NCBI GenBank assembly: GCA_017607445.1
Contig: JAEVHH010000004.1
Span: forward strand, 6,138,001-6,202,000
Direction: 5' to 3'
DNA: 64,000 nt
Source: Histoplasma ohiense
Taxonomy: Eukaryota; Ascomycota; Eurotiomycetes; Onygenales; Ajellomycetaceae
Both the position numbers and the translations under genes were made by a program. How positions within the stretch are numbered: position 1 is the first letter of the stretch; each line of letters starts with the position of its first letter. A model generated the notes under the pieces. It had not been told where the DNA came from. It made no database searches and saw only the letters and a program-made list of their open reading frames with translations. Shown here one piece after another: positions 1 through 11,990 of this stretch.

Positions 1-3000
1 TGTCTGTGTCTGTACAATCTTTTCATTTGACAAGATACTGTGTTTGACCACAGTACTGATATTTGTCTAATATAGCTTCAACTTTTCATTTCTCTTGCAT
101 GTCTATAATTATTGATTCTGCTTGTGGGATTTGTCCATTGTGTGTGTGATATGGTTTGAGAAGGGAAATATGGAATACAGAATGAATTTCTTTATATTAC
201 AGTGTGAGTTTCAGTTTGTATGCCTGTGTACTGTGGATATCAATTATTTGAAAGAGACTCAAAAATCGATGATCTAGTTTGGGTGAGGATTGCAAGGTGG
301 ATATATTTTTTGCATGCAGCATTACCCAGTTCTCTATCTTAAAGCTTTTTGATATATGGCACTGATCATAATACTTTTTCTCAGCTGCTTTGACAGCTTT
401 CAGACATTCTTGGATTTTGTTCTCTGCTTGCTTCATCCATTCCACTTGTTCTATTGCTGATTTTGATGCATCCATGCTTGGGGGTTCCACATCTATGCGA
501 AGTTCAGTTGATCGGCTGATCATTGCTTCAGATGGTGTCATTTTTATCAATGTGTGGAAGGTGTTGTTATATGCCCATTGTGCCAGGGGAATCCATTCTA
601 TCCAATTATCTTGCTGATAGCTGCAATATGTGTGAAGATAATGTTCAATCATCTGGTTCAATTGTTCTGTCTGGCCGTCGGTTTGCAGGTGGAATGCTGT
701 CGATAATTTTTGTCAAACATGAAGCAGATAACATAATGTCAATCAAAACTTGCTATTTATTAATGAATCTCAGTTGCTAATAATATTCACAGATAGATCA
801 AAGTTCTTCACAATTCTTCATACAATAATATCCATGAGTTCTTCTGCATCTAGCTCTGAAGATGTGGGCACAATTATAGCTCATTTAATGAATAAATCAA
901 CAAATACAACAATAGCATTATAGATTTGACTTCTCTTTTTATTATCTGACAGATCTTCAATAAAGTTCATGCTAATTGTATGTCATTTCTTATCTGGCAC
1001 TGAATGTGGTTGTAGCAATCTGTATGGCTTGTGCTGCAGTATCTTGATGTGTTGACAAACATCACAAGTTCTCACATATTCTGCAATCTCATCACTCATA
1101 CCATGCCACAAGTACTTGTGTTTGATCATTTCAATGGTTTTGTCACATCCAAAATGGCCATCTTGAGGATCATTGTAATTCATTTTCATTATTTCATGTC
1201 TTACAGCTTTGTCTTGTGATATATAGACTTTATCATCTTTTCTGAGCAGGTCATCTTTATCTACTGCTCAGATTGAATGATTATCTATACTAGTGTCATT
1301 TATCTCTAGTCTTCTGTGAAGTTCAGATGTGCTGATGTCTCTATTCTGAATCTACAGTAAGAGTTCAATGATAGATTCAGCTATCTCTTCATAATAGACT
1401 GTCTCAGACTCAAATATCTTGATGACTAGAATTCATAATATCAGAGTCTCTAGATTTAACTCTGTAACATCTGTGATCTTGTTCTCATCTGCAGATGCAT
1501 TCTTTATTCTGCAGAGGTTGTTGTCATTGATAACTACAGATCTCTTCACTCAACAATTTTCATTAGCTTGCAGATCTTTTCACATCATTTTGACACATTG
1601 ATCTAACTTTGTGTTTTCTTTTGTCTTTAGTAACTTAAAGATTCTTTTACACAGTTTCTCTTGCAGAGTAGAGAGCTCTGTCAAGAGAGCTGTGTGTTTT
1701 ACAAAATCTGAGCAACAACTTGGTGCATCTGTGGGATTATTTTTCTCAGAACAGTGCTCTATTTCAAAATCAAATGCTGAGAGCATTTCCATTCAGTGAA
1801 TCTGATGTTCATTTAGCTGCTTTGTTGTCATGAAGCACTGGAGGTTGACATGGTCAGATAAAACAGTTATTGAGTGTCTGCTATCATGTAAGTAGTGGCA
1901 TCATTGTCTGAAAGCTTCTGCAATCAGTAACATTTCTAAATCATATATTTGATAATGTCTTTCTGTTTCTGTGAGCTTTCTAGACCAAAATGTGATTGGG
2001 TGTCAGTGATCATCATTCATTAATTGTGATATTACTGTGGTGATTGCAACATCAGATCCATCCATTTCTATACAGAGTTTTCACTGCAGATCAAAGTGGA
2101 TCAACAATGATGCTTTTGTAAAGCATTCTTTTAACTGCAAAATTGTGTGCTTGCAGTTTTTGTCTAACTGAACAGATGCATTATTCTTCCCTCTTTTCAT
2201 TTTGTAATCTTTTAACAATTCAGTCAGAGGTGCTGTTATTATCAAGAACTTATATATGAATCAATGATAGAAATTGATGAATTCTAGAAATATTTGCAAT
2301 TCATTTATAGTTCACAGTTCTGGTCAATCTAGAATTGTGTCAACACAGTGTTTCTCAACAGTAATGCTCTGTGTGGTAATCACAAAACCCAAAAATCCAA
2401 TTTCTGTTGCATGGAACATACACTTACTAAGTTTGGCATATAGTCTCCATCACCTTAACCATTCCAGCACGTTCTTAACATGGACGACATGTTCATCAAG
2501 TGTGTTTGAATAGATTATGATATCATCAAGATAAGCCACACAATATACATCTAAAAGGTCACTGAGGGCTTTGTTGATATAAGATTGAAAGATCACAGAG
2601 ACATTGATTAGCTCAAAAGATAAGACTAGATATTCAAAGTGTTCATATTATGTTTGAAATGCTGTTTTTCATTCATCCTCTGCTTGTATGTGAATTCTAT
2701 GATATGCATCTCTAAGGTCCAGTTGTGTATATATTTTGGCACCTGCTAATCTATCAAGTATTTCACTTATCAAGGGCAGTGGGTATCGATTCTTGACTGT
2801 TATTTCATTCAATCCTCAATAATCCACACAAAGATGCAGGGTTCCATTCTTCTTGAGTGTGAATAATACTGGTGTGCTGGCTGAGCTCTTGAACAGACAT
2901 ATTCAATTCTTCTCTAACATCTTTTCAATATATTCTCAGAGGACAGAGAGTTCTTGAGGTGATAGATTATATATCAATTGATATGGAGGTTCCTTGCCAG

Positions 3001-3600
3001 ATTTGAGCTCTATGATATGATCATGAGATGCATGTTCTGCATCAGGTATGTCTTTTTGAAATACATCAAGATAATCTTTATAATCATCTGAGATATTTGG
3101 CTCAGTTGCTGCACTCACAGCTTGTAATGATAAGGCAGTGAATATAATATTGCCATCATCAATTAGTGTTGTGAATTCTTTAGCAGTATTCAGATGCATG
3201 TGATTAATATTCAATGCTTTTCTATAGATTCAGCATCTTCACACCCAGTTGATATCAGAGTTCACAGCTTTCAATCATAGCATGTTCAAAATTATGTCAT
3301 ATCTGCTAATGTCAGTCTCTTTGAAATGATGAAATCCTTCTTGAAGAACATGTTCATCATCAATAATCTTCATTGCAGCTCTTTGTTGTTCATATGACTT
3401 AATCTTATGATTATCAACTGCTTCCACTACTTTTGATTTACCTTCTGTCTTTGAGAAATATTTTGATGCCCAGGTATGGGACATGAAGTTCACATCTGCA
3501 TCAGAATCCACTAGCATCCACATCATCGACCATTCTGCTTCTGTCAGCATTCATGTATTCATCATCAATAATTGTTTATCTTGCAGTCTAGTTGTTTGTA
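1..3600 (-). pseudogene. G1-a pol: protease-RT-RNase H-integrase-chromodomain (decayed)
   Basis: Reading down the minus strand, an aspartic protease lies near 3485-3525 with the active site LVDSDADVNF, where the usual DSG has become DSD. RT follows at about 2940-2240 and its catalytic box near 2509-2535 is still YLDDIIIYS. RNase H is at about 2230-1640. The integrase HHCC zinc domain at 1189-983 ends CDVCQ. The DDE core lies at about 960-197, including TDGQTEQLNQ with the catalytic glutamate. The chromodomain begins below 120 (ILDKYQYCGQTQYLVK). Frequent in-frame TGA codons break the frame, most at positions expected to be Arg or Trp. Together these enzymes would copy element RNA into cDNA and integrate it, with the chromodomain guiding targeting. 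This copy cannot encode an intact polyprotein. Confidence 0.9.
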
Positions 3601-4743
3601 TTCCCAATGCAGCAGCTGCTTCTACAATTGGGATTGCTGATTTTTTGCTTGTTGAACTTGATTGCACTTTTCAGAATGTAACATTCAACAATCATTTGCA
3701 ACATGACCCTTCTTATGACAGTGAGAACACTTCTTCATTCAGTTATATTTATCTTTCTTGATTTGTTCAGTTGAATCCATTTGTTCCTCTCATTTCCTCT
3801 TGTTCTGATGGTTGCTAGATTTATCAGAATGATGCTGATTCTCTACAAATATCACAGGTTTTTCTTTGCAAATAGTATGCCATCACTTCAACATATTTTC
3901 CTTGAGAGTCTGTAGAGTTTGAAGCAACTCTTTATAGTTCTGAGGCTCTTGATTTCAGCAGTTGAGTTCTGTGTGTAATATCTTCAATGTCTTACTATGC
4001 AAGTTATCCATTCTTTGTTCTTTGCTATATGAGGGTAAGTAGTATTCTCAGTCTTTGAGATATTTAGAGAAATCATGTATCAATTGCCATTCTTGTTGCT
4101 TCATATCTTGAAACTTTTGACTTGTCAATCAGTGCTGGTTCTGTGGATTGTTAATTTGCATTTCTAGATGTGATAACATATCATCAAAAGTCAACAGTGT
4201 TGCTCCTCCATGTCTCTCATATAATGATACAAAATTCAACCATTTCTGCTTAACATGGGTGTCAAGGTAGAGTTTAGCATCATTTATCTTGTATTCTTCC
4301 TTTCAATAATATCAGCAGTGGCATGTAAAGAGAGTCAACATGCAATCTTTATAGTTCTTGAATTCTAACATATTTTTTCCTCAATAATAGTTCTTAATCT
4401 TCAATCTCAGTGATGTTTCATTATCATCATCTGTATTGTTCACAGATTGATTTTGCGGCAGTTCTGTGGTGATATTCTGGGTTAATTGAGGCTCAATGAG
4501 AGTATCTCCATGAATCTGTGCTTCCAACTTGTTGAGCTGCTGTTGTGCATGCAGAATAGCTAATTGCTGCTCTTGTTCATGAATTTGATCATTCAACTGT
4601 TGCAAATGCACATTGTGATCATTGGAGGCAGTAGAAGATTCAGATTGGTTTTCAAGGGATCTTGCATATGTTGAAACCATCTTGTGTGTTTTAACTAATG
4701 TTGCGTGTTTTATTGTAGGTGTGTGTAACAACAGACCACTCAA
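3601..4743 (-). pseudogene. G1-a gag (decayed) with CCHC zinc knuckle
   Basis: The structural Gag region begins at the Met at 4743, or more likely the Met at 4680 (MVSTYARS), which other copies share. An N-terminal Gln/Asn-rich, probably coiled segment (residues such as QLNDQIHEQEQQLAILHAQQ) is followed by a capsid-like region. A complete C-x2-C-x4-H-x4-C knuckle (CSHCHKKGHVANDC) lies at 3688-3729 and would bind genomic RNA. Gag appears fused in frame to protease. Several TGA stops interrupt the capsid region, for example just after KNYY near 4381. Confidence 0.85.
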
Positions 4744-4766
4744 ATAAAGTTTAGAGTGATTAGAAT

Positions 4767-5037
4767 TGTAAGAGATGGTTGAAGGTATAATTATAAGAGT
4801 AGTGTGAAGTACACATGTAGAATGTTACAAAGGTAGCAATCTCTATTATTCAAAGCTAATCACTGATCTTCTAATATCTATGGATATCAGTGAGCATTAT
4901 ATAGGTGACTATTATGTGCTACAGCCGTCTATGGTGCTGTGTGCTATGTCCCTCTTCATTAATTCTGGCGTGTTCTGTGTTCTTCTATCGCCACATAGCT
5001 ATTTCCTAATATAGATATCTCCGTTGCGCCTATTACA
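4767..5037 (-). repeat. G1-a 5' LTR (271 bp)
   Basis: On the plus strand it begins TGTAAGAG and ends CTATTACA, so it has TG...CA termini in both readings. Its length matches every other complete G1 LTR. It keeps five CpG sites, far more than the 3' LTRs of this family. Three bases inward from its inner end lies the putative primer-binding sequence. Confidence 0.95.
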
Positions 5038-6400
5038 ATGCTGATGATTGCATGTATGTCTCTCAACAAAAGACACTCATTGATGAAATTATCAGTGCAA
5101 ATCATGATGATCCACAGAGGGGTCACTTTGATATAAAAAAGTTTATAGACAGCATTCAGAACAAATACTATTGATATGAGCTAGTCAGAAATATCAAAAA
5201 TTATATATTCACTTATAATATTTGTCAAAGAGTAAAGTCAAAACAGTACAGACAATATGAAGAATTGAATACAATTCTCTTATCATCAAATTCTTTTGAA
5301 TTCATTACTCTAGATTTTATTACAGACTTGTCAGCCTCTACATTTCTTCATCAAATCTACAATACAATTTTAGTGATTGTGAATATATATATCAAGTTTA
5401 CAATCTATATTTCTTGCACCAAAAATATTACAGCTGATGAACTAGTGGAAATCATTTATATCAAATTCTATACAATTTACAGAGTATCTAAAAATCTTAT
5501 ATTCAATTGAGATTTGCTGTTTACAAGTCATTATTGATTTATCTTTTGTTATATGCTAGATGCACACTGGAAACTTTCAACAGTTTTTCATTCTCAAACA
5601 GATAATCAAATGAAATGATAAAATCAAATCTTGAAACATTATCTTCAATGCTTTATCAACTATCATCAAGATGACTGAACATGCTGACTACTGTTAGCAC
5701 AGTTTGTTTACAATATCTCTCAACATATCTCTACTGAAATGGCATCTGTGGAAGCCTTAATGAGATATCAATCTGATTTGAAAATTAATGTCAGCAAATC
5801 ACCACAACCAGTTGTCATATATGCTGCTAGCTGTGTGAAACATATCAAGAAAACACATCATAAGCTTATCAAGAATCTACAAAAGATGTGACAAACACAG
5901 AAAATCTATTATAATGCAAAACATAAGTCTCAACAATTTAAAATAGATGACTATATCATACTCAATGCAAAAAATCTTCAATTGCTACACTCAGTTCACA
6001 AACTCAATTATAAATATATTGAGCTCTTCAAAATTGTGAATACTATCAGAAAATAAGTGTAAAAACTAGAACTGTTATCTTCATATAGAAGCATTCATTC
6101 TGTATTTCATATATATTTATTGAAGCCATACAACTGCAGAAATGAAGCTCTATCAGAATCAGAATCAAAACTTATCAACAGCAAAAAAGAATATTAAATT
6201 GAAGAAATTCTTAAAAAATGACAACAAAAAAACAAACCTCTGAAATATTTTGTGAGATGGACAGGTTAGAGTTCTAGTGGTGATACATGAGAACTGAAAG
6301 AAAACATATTGAACACTCAGACATTTGAAATCTTCCTCAAACAAGAAAATGAATGACAAATACAAAAACAACATACCCTCAAATGTCAAAAGCATGAACA
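5038..6400 (+). pseudogene. G4: orphan gypsy integrase plus chromodomain fragment
   Basis: This is the 3' half of a pol gene from a fourth chromovirus family. It opens in the integrase zinc domain (NHDDPQRGHFDIKK then YNICQRVK, where the first Cys of the CxxC has become Tyr). The core follows (FEFITLDFITDL with the first Asp, later HSQTDNQ). The integrase tail (SVFHIYLLKP) and a chromodomain at about 6180-6330 (EEILKK then KPLKYFVRWTG) complete it. Protease, RT and RNase H are missing because G1-a abuts the left side. Stops are TGA with some TAA. No other copy exists in the window. Confidence 0.85.
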
Positions 6401-6410
6401 TCAAGTCAAA

Positions 6411-6461
6411 AGACATTAGAAGTGCAAATCTTAAATTGAAAGATATTAGAAGTGCAAATCT
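6411..6461 (+). repeat. Two-copy 21-bp direct repeat at G4 3' end
   Basis: The segment AGACATTAGAAGTGCAAATC at 6411 recurs at 6441 with a single C-to-T difference, a 30-bp period. It encodes DIRSANL twice and lies just downstream of the chromodomain. A partial third copy may lie upstream. Confidence 0.7.
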
Positions 6462-6639
6462 CATTCAAACTTCATGTAACAGACATACTTCAATTAACGA
6501 TCTAGCACTATTCTAATACAGATTACAAATTGATTAAAGAAAGAAAGAGAAAAGAAATCAGAAGAAAAGGTCATACAAAGAGAGTTCTGATAAAGAGAAG
6601 TTCAAAGTGAAAGAATATCAGAAGCCACTCCACAGTGGA

Positions 6640-8029
6640 TTTGTTTGTTTGTTTGTATTGATTTAACATCTCAGAGAAAACACAGGCAGCGCCTGTGTTT
6701 CAGAAGCCTTTCAAAGGGCATGGAGACATACTACACTGAAGAGATTTCTATGTACACAGAGAGAGAGAAAACAGAATTCAGATGGCAACTCTTGAGAAGA
6801 CTCAGCTCATTGAAAAGGATTTTTCTGAGCTGTGCATTCACTTCTGACTCAATGTATGACCATTCATGGTGAAGCTATAGTGTGATTTCTGAGAGAACTG
6901 CTGCTGCTGTGTCTGAAAGACTTTATAGTGAATGGAGAGGAATAACTTCTTCAGTTGATCCAAGAACTGTCTGTGCTTCTAACAACAGAAGAAAGACAGA
7001 TGAGATAGATAAAAGAAAAGAGAAAAAATAAGTGTTCTGAAAAGAAAAATAAAGAAAAGAGTGAAGAAAAGACTGTGCCATCTGTGGCATCTTGCAGTCA
7101 TATGACTCAGCACAAGCTCAGAGAAAGAGAGAGAAGAGAGCACAACTGAGTCAGCATGCAGACTGTACTGATTACATCACAGCTAGTTGAAACAGATGAG
7201 TCAATTATGCTGATTGAATTATTTGCATCAGTTGAATCAATTGAACTGATTGAACTGATTGTATCAATTGTACTGTTTGTACTGTTTGTACTGATTGAAC
7301 TGGTTGAATCAATTGTACTGTTTGTGCTGATTGAACCAATTGAGCTGATTGTACTGTCTGTATAGGCTTGGAACTGCTGTGAGGGGCTGTCAGATAATGT
7401 GTGCTCAAACAGCTGTGTTATCTCATGCAGTGCTGTGTGTAGAACTGCATGTGGTCAAGCAGTTCTACAAAGTCTGTAGAGATCAGAGACTCTAGATAGA
7501 CAACAGCTGTCATCTAATTGTATGGCTGTGCTGCTGATCTCTTGAGTCAGTGAGGGAAGTGTCTCTGTGAGTGTCAACAGAGCATCAAATATTTTGAGTT
7601 TTTATTGTATTCACAGACACAGATGAGCCTCACATCTGCATGCTGAAAGCATCTGTGGTATCAGAAGAAGTCCCCATGAGAGAAGTGAAGTGCAAGTCAG
7701 TGATGAAAAGCATATCATGACATGATGAGCTCTGAAGAGATCTTCATTTAATATTCCACAATCAGTCTGCTGAATCTTCAGCTCTGATATCAGTCAGAGA
7801 GCTTTTCATAGACTCTGTTTCATCACTCTCACTCTGTCTCTTGACTGAGCTGCTTGGTCACTGTGTGGACCTCACTGACTGTGGGCATGGTCTTGAGTCC
7901 ATAGACTGAGGCTGCAGTAGATGAGATCATCCACTTAGTCAGACAGTCTGCTTCCTCATTGCCCTCTATTCTCATATACTCAGGGGCTCATTTCAGGCCC
8001 ACATTATGTTGTCTGAGGAGCTCGTGGCA
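6640..8029 (-). mobile_element. L-a: 5'-truncated LINE insertion
   Basis: The 3' tail reads (TTTG)n on the plus strand at 6640-6658. The body extends to 8029 and breaks off inside the RNase H domain, where the minus strand still encodes PEYMRIEGNEEAD. It is flanked by a perfect 14-bp duplication, CACTCCACAGTGGA, at 6626-6639 and 8030-8043. The 5' truncation, simple-repeat tail and variable-length duplication are the marks of target-primed reverse transcription. It aligns with the 3' 1.4 kb of L-c. Confidence 0.93.
7190..7365 (-). repeat. LINE 3' variable repeat, L-a copy
   Basis: A run of short imperfect 8-10-bp units such as ATTGAACTG and TTGTACTG fills this part of the LINE 3' region. Equivalent blocks lie in L-b and L-c with different unit orders. 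The long open frames across it on both strands are compositional and do not indicate a protein. Confidence 0.8.
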
Positions 8030-8411
8030 CACTCCACAGTGGAGTGTGGAGTGAAAGAACATTAAAAGATATATGTAAAAATTGTTAGAAACTACACAAG
8101 TACAGAGTATGAGATGGGGGAATCATTGAGAGCTACATGAAAGAATTGTTAGAGACTACACAAGTGCAGAACACAGAGCAGAAGAATATTAGAAGCTACA
8201 CAGAAAAATTGTTAGAGACTACACAAGTGCAGAACACAGAGCAGAAGAATGTTAAGAGCTATACAGAAGAAGTATTAGAAACTACACAAACATAAAGTAT
8301 AGAGCAGAAGAACATTGAGAATTATACAAGATCACAACAATCAGAAACAAGCAGATGCAGAAGAGGAGTTGATTGTGTAAGTTAATTATTAACAGATGCT
8401 AACTCATCACA

Positions 8412-11400
8412 TTATCCCTCTCTACTGAGATGAGTGAGAACTTGTAGATGTCAAGAGCAGTGATATTCTTCAAGATAAACACAGATTTCCAGATTGAATG
8501 ATTGTATTCTACTCATTTGATGAGGTATTCACAGCAGTGATGATTGGTTCTATTGTCAAGAATTGCTTCAATTTCCCACTCAAGTTTGTTGTTTTCTTCT
8601 ATAATGGCAGATGACTGTCAATTGAAGATTCTCTGTGAAGAGAATGGATCCTCAGCTGTGGGTCAGAGCAGATTTGTATGAAAGATGTTGTGAATGTCAG
8701 ATGAAGTGTTGAGTTGATAATTGTGTGTGTCTAACACTTTCTTCACTGTATATTTGATGTGATGATAATCTAATGTATGTGAGGAGTGATCTGTTCTTAT
8801 GTTCTTGAGATTCAGTCAGACTTTGTCTTTTATATGATATTGAGTTGCAGAACTTCTTCTGATGTTTGCTTGATTTTTATAATTTTGTTGAATACTGATC
8901 ATTGAAGATTCTGCTTATTTGCAGACTTTCTTCAACTTACTCATGATGTTCTCTGCCATCTGTATAAGGCTGCAGATGTATGCAGTTTCTTGAAGAGTCT
9001 TGAAGAAGTTCAGAATCTATAAGTTGTATCTGTATAGAAGAAAGAATAGACATACATCTGTTGTGACAGAATCTCAACTGTTAATTGCAATCTCAGCATA
9101 TAGCAGCAGATTGCTTCAGTTGTCTGATATGTAATTGCAGAACTTACAGAGAATATTCTTTACTGTTTATATCATTCTCTCAGTAGCATCATCAGTCTCT
9201 GAGTGATATGCTGTTGATAACTTTCATTCAATTCTTAATAATTGACATATGTGAGCTCAGAGTGTGCTGATGAATTGACTGTCTCTATCTGACACAATGA
9301 ATGAAGATAGACTGTGTATATTATAGAATGAGTTTCTGACAAAGACATCTGCAACTATTTCAGTGTTCATCTTGTTACAGAGCTGTAGTATTACACTCTT
9401 GCTGAGTCAGTTGACAATGACTAGAATGTTTGTAGAATCTCTGCTTTTGAATAAGAAAACTGCAAAATCAATAGCTATATCATACCAAGTTCAGTTGAGA
9501 ACAGATAGAGGCTTCAGCATCTCTTTTCAGTGTTCACATCATGCCATCACTGAGCCACAGCAATCACAGTTGCATATGAACTGATGTATATCTTTTGACA
9601 TATCTGATCAGTAGAATTCTCAGACAATGATATTGTATATGATTTCATGTTCTGAGTGCTCAGTCATTGATGAGTCATGAATTTCTTGTATGATTCATAT
9701 TCATAGAAGTTCTGAATCAAAAATCCATCATCTATCTTGAAAGTGTAAGCAGTTGTCATTATCAATTAAACATGCTGAGATATCTGTTCTTGAGTATATG
9801 TCTGTGGGGAATTGAGATGCTCTGTTTTGTATGACTTCAACAGCTTGTTGTCAGAATTCATCTGCTTCTGCTGCTAGCTTTCATTGTTCTTTGAGCAAGA
9901 GTTCTTGAGCTTGAAACTGATTGACATGTACACAGAGTTCATCTGATTGTGTAGAACTTCTTATGATCACAGAGTTGATTAATTGATGCTCTTGATGTTT
10001 TCATCTGTCATTCAAATCATCAGATGGTATATCTTGTTCTCAGTGAGACAGAGCATCTGCAAGAGTGTTCTCTACTTCAGATTGATAATGAATTGTGAAT
10101 GAAAAATGGCTAAGAAACAATGATCAATACATATGCCTCTCAGTGAACTTACAAGTGATTGTGAAGTACTCTAGATTCTTATAATCAGTAACAATCTCAA
10201 ATCTCTCAACACTCATAAGTTCAGACTCTCATTCTTTGAGATATCATATGATCACTAGAAGCTTCTTGTTGTAGATCTCATAGTTGCATTCAGTGAATGA
10301 CATCTTTTTCAAGATGAAGACATAAGATTGTAGAATATCTTTGTTATTATATTGTATTAATGTCTCATTTACTACATAATCTGAGATGTCTGTTTTGAGA
10401 ATTGTGTGCTTATCTGAATCAAATGATTGCAGTATTGAGATGCTTGTGAATATACACTTCAGCTTTTTGAATGCTGCATCTGCTTTGTCAGTTCATTGAA
10501 ATACAGCATCTTTCTAAGTCAGATCTGTCAGTGATTGTACAATATTGAAGAAGTCTTTGATGAATCTTCAGTAGAAGTTGATGAATTCTAGAAAGCTTCT
10601 AGTCTCTCTTACTGAAACTGATATCTCTCAGTTGAGAATTGCTTCCATCTTCTTAGAATTCATGTGTACATCTTTTTCAGCTTCAATGATAAATTCTAGA
10701 TAGGTTATAGACTTGATCTTGAAGTCACATTTGTCAATATTCATTTGCAGTTCAGCTTTTTGTAGATGGTCAAGCACTTGTTGTACATGTTTACAGTACT
10801 CAGTGAACAATTCATCAGTGAAGATCAAGATATCATTCATATATACTGAGACAATCTCATCAAGCAGATCTTATAGAGCTCAGTTAATGTATTTCTGAAA
10901 CATACTCAGAGTATTTGCTAATTCAAAGAAGATCACTGTTCATTTGTATAATCTGTAATACATGCAAAAAGCAGTTAATCATTCATCATCTTCATTAATC
11001 CTTATCTTATAGAAGGCTGCAGAGATGTCAAGCTTCATAAATCATTTTACTTTTTCTATTCATTTGAGTGTTTCATTGATGAGTAAAAGAGGATATCAGT
11101 TCTTCTGTGTAATCTTGTTGAGTTCTCAGTAGTTGATACAGAATCATAAACTTTCTTCTGATTTCTTTGCAAACAGTATGAATGCTGCAGCAGATGAGTT
11201 GCTAACATGAATGAAGCTTTTGTTCAGTAATTCATTGAGTGTTTTTCATAGAATGAGAAGCTTGTTGTGTGATATGCTGTAGAGAGAATCTCAGAGCAGT
11301 TGCAGATTCTTACTGTCTTTCTTAATGAGCTTGATTGTATGATCTATACTGAATTCTCAGTGAGGGGGAAGTTTTTCAGCTTCTTTCTTATTGAACACAT

Positions 11401-11990
11401 CTGTGAAGTCTTTGTATGACTCAGATAGTTTCTTGTGCAGTTTCTTGAAATCTTTGAGTTCTAACTTTTCTAATACTTTTTTGATATCTGTCATACTAGC
11501 AGTGAACACTTGGACATTCTTCTTCTCATATGCTTGATGAATTAGTAGTTTGTATGCTTCTGCTGATATCTGGGTGAGATCAGTGGTTCTATCAACATTC
11601 TTCTTATAAACACAGTCATCTTCTGAGAAAATAAAGCAGCAGTTGCATGCATTCAACAAGGTTTCAAATTCTATAAGTCATGATAGACTGAGCATTAGAT
11701 TGTACTCAAAATCTTATATTTCATATGCATATACATTCTTTTTCTTGTGTTCTTCTATATTGATGTTAAATCTTATCATGTTGTAGAAGGCTGATTCTCT
11801 GAGGCCATCAAATTTACTGAGTTTATATGACTTGAGAAAGAGAATACACTGAAGCTTATGCTTCTCAATCAGCTGAGTGTCTATAAGAGTGTAATGAAGA
11901 AAACCACTGTCTATCATTGCTTGTATGTTGACTAGGCTATTTACAATGACAGAGATCATGATTGTGTCTGCTTGTATTTTCTACTTGAAT
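8412..11990 (-). pseudogene. G2-a pol: protease-RT-RNase H-integrase-chromodomain (decayed)
   Basis: On the minus strand a protease with AMIDSG and YTLID lies at 11959-11714. A linker at 11659-11357 ends EKLPPH, a usual lead-in to gypsy RT. RT spans about 11340-10560 with its catalytic box altered to YVNDILIFTDE near 10830. RNase H lies at about 10500-10060. The integrase core at about 9310-9060 carries SDRDSQFISTL (catalytic Asp) and TDDATERM (catalytic Glu). The integrase tail and a chromodomain follow at about 8720-8420. Stops are mostly TGA. The matching G2-b copy has the same domain order. Confidence 0.88.

Larger units (their letters stand above)
1..5037 (-). mobile_element. G1-a: Ty3/gypsy chromovirus, 3' end cut by window edge
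   Basis: This is a decayed LTR retrotransposon read on the minus strand: 5' LTR, gag, protease, RT, RNase H, integrase, then the start of a chromodomain at the left edge. Gag and pol look like one continuous ancestral frame interrupted by point stops, mostly TGA. The 3' LTR and the antisense accessory gene seen in other G1 copies would lie to the left of the window. It ends at 5037 directly against a fragment of a different gypsy family (G4), so it probably inserted into that element; the second target-site copy is not visible. Family membership is clear from near-collinear similarity to the four other G1 copies. Confidence 0.93.
6475..8411 (-). repeat. G2-a 3' LTR, split by a LINE
   Basis: It begins TGTAACAGACATACTTC and ends ACTCATCACA. 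The two LTR parts (6475-6639 and 8044-8411) join across L-a and its 14-bp target-site duplication. The middle of the LTR is made of degenerate repeats of the form RAATTGTTAGARACTACACAAG, each about 50-60 bp apart. The element side ends against TTATCCCTCTCT, whose complement is a polypurine tract. Confidence 0.9.

Noticed and set aside
3483..3761. Long plus-strand frames across gag-protease of minus-strand G1 copies (also 15077-15364 and 49556-49843 in equivalent positions)
   Set aside because: They recur because the sense protein is conserved and its complement happens to lack stops. They are antisense shadows with no introns or promoter signals, unlike the accessory gene.
6645..6872. A frame reading through the LINE 3' end (also at 58591-58912)
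   Set aside because: It starts in the (TTTG)n tail and runs antisense through the LINE 3' terminus, an artefact of that orientation.
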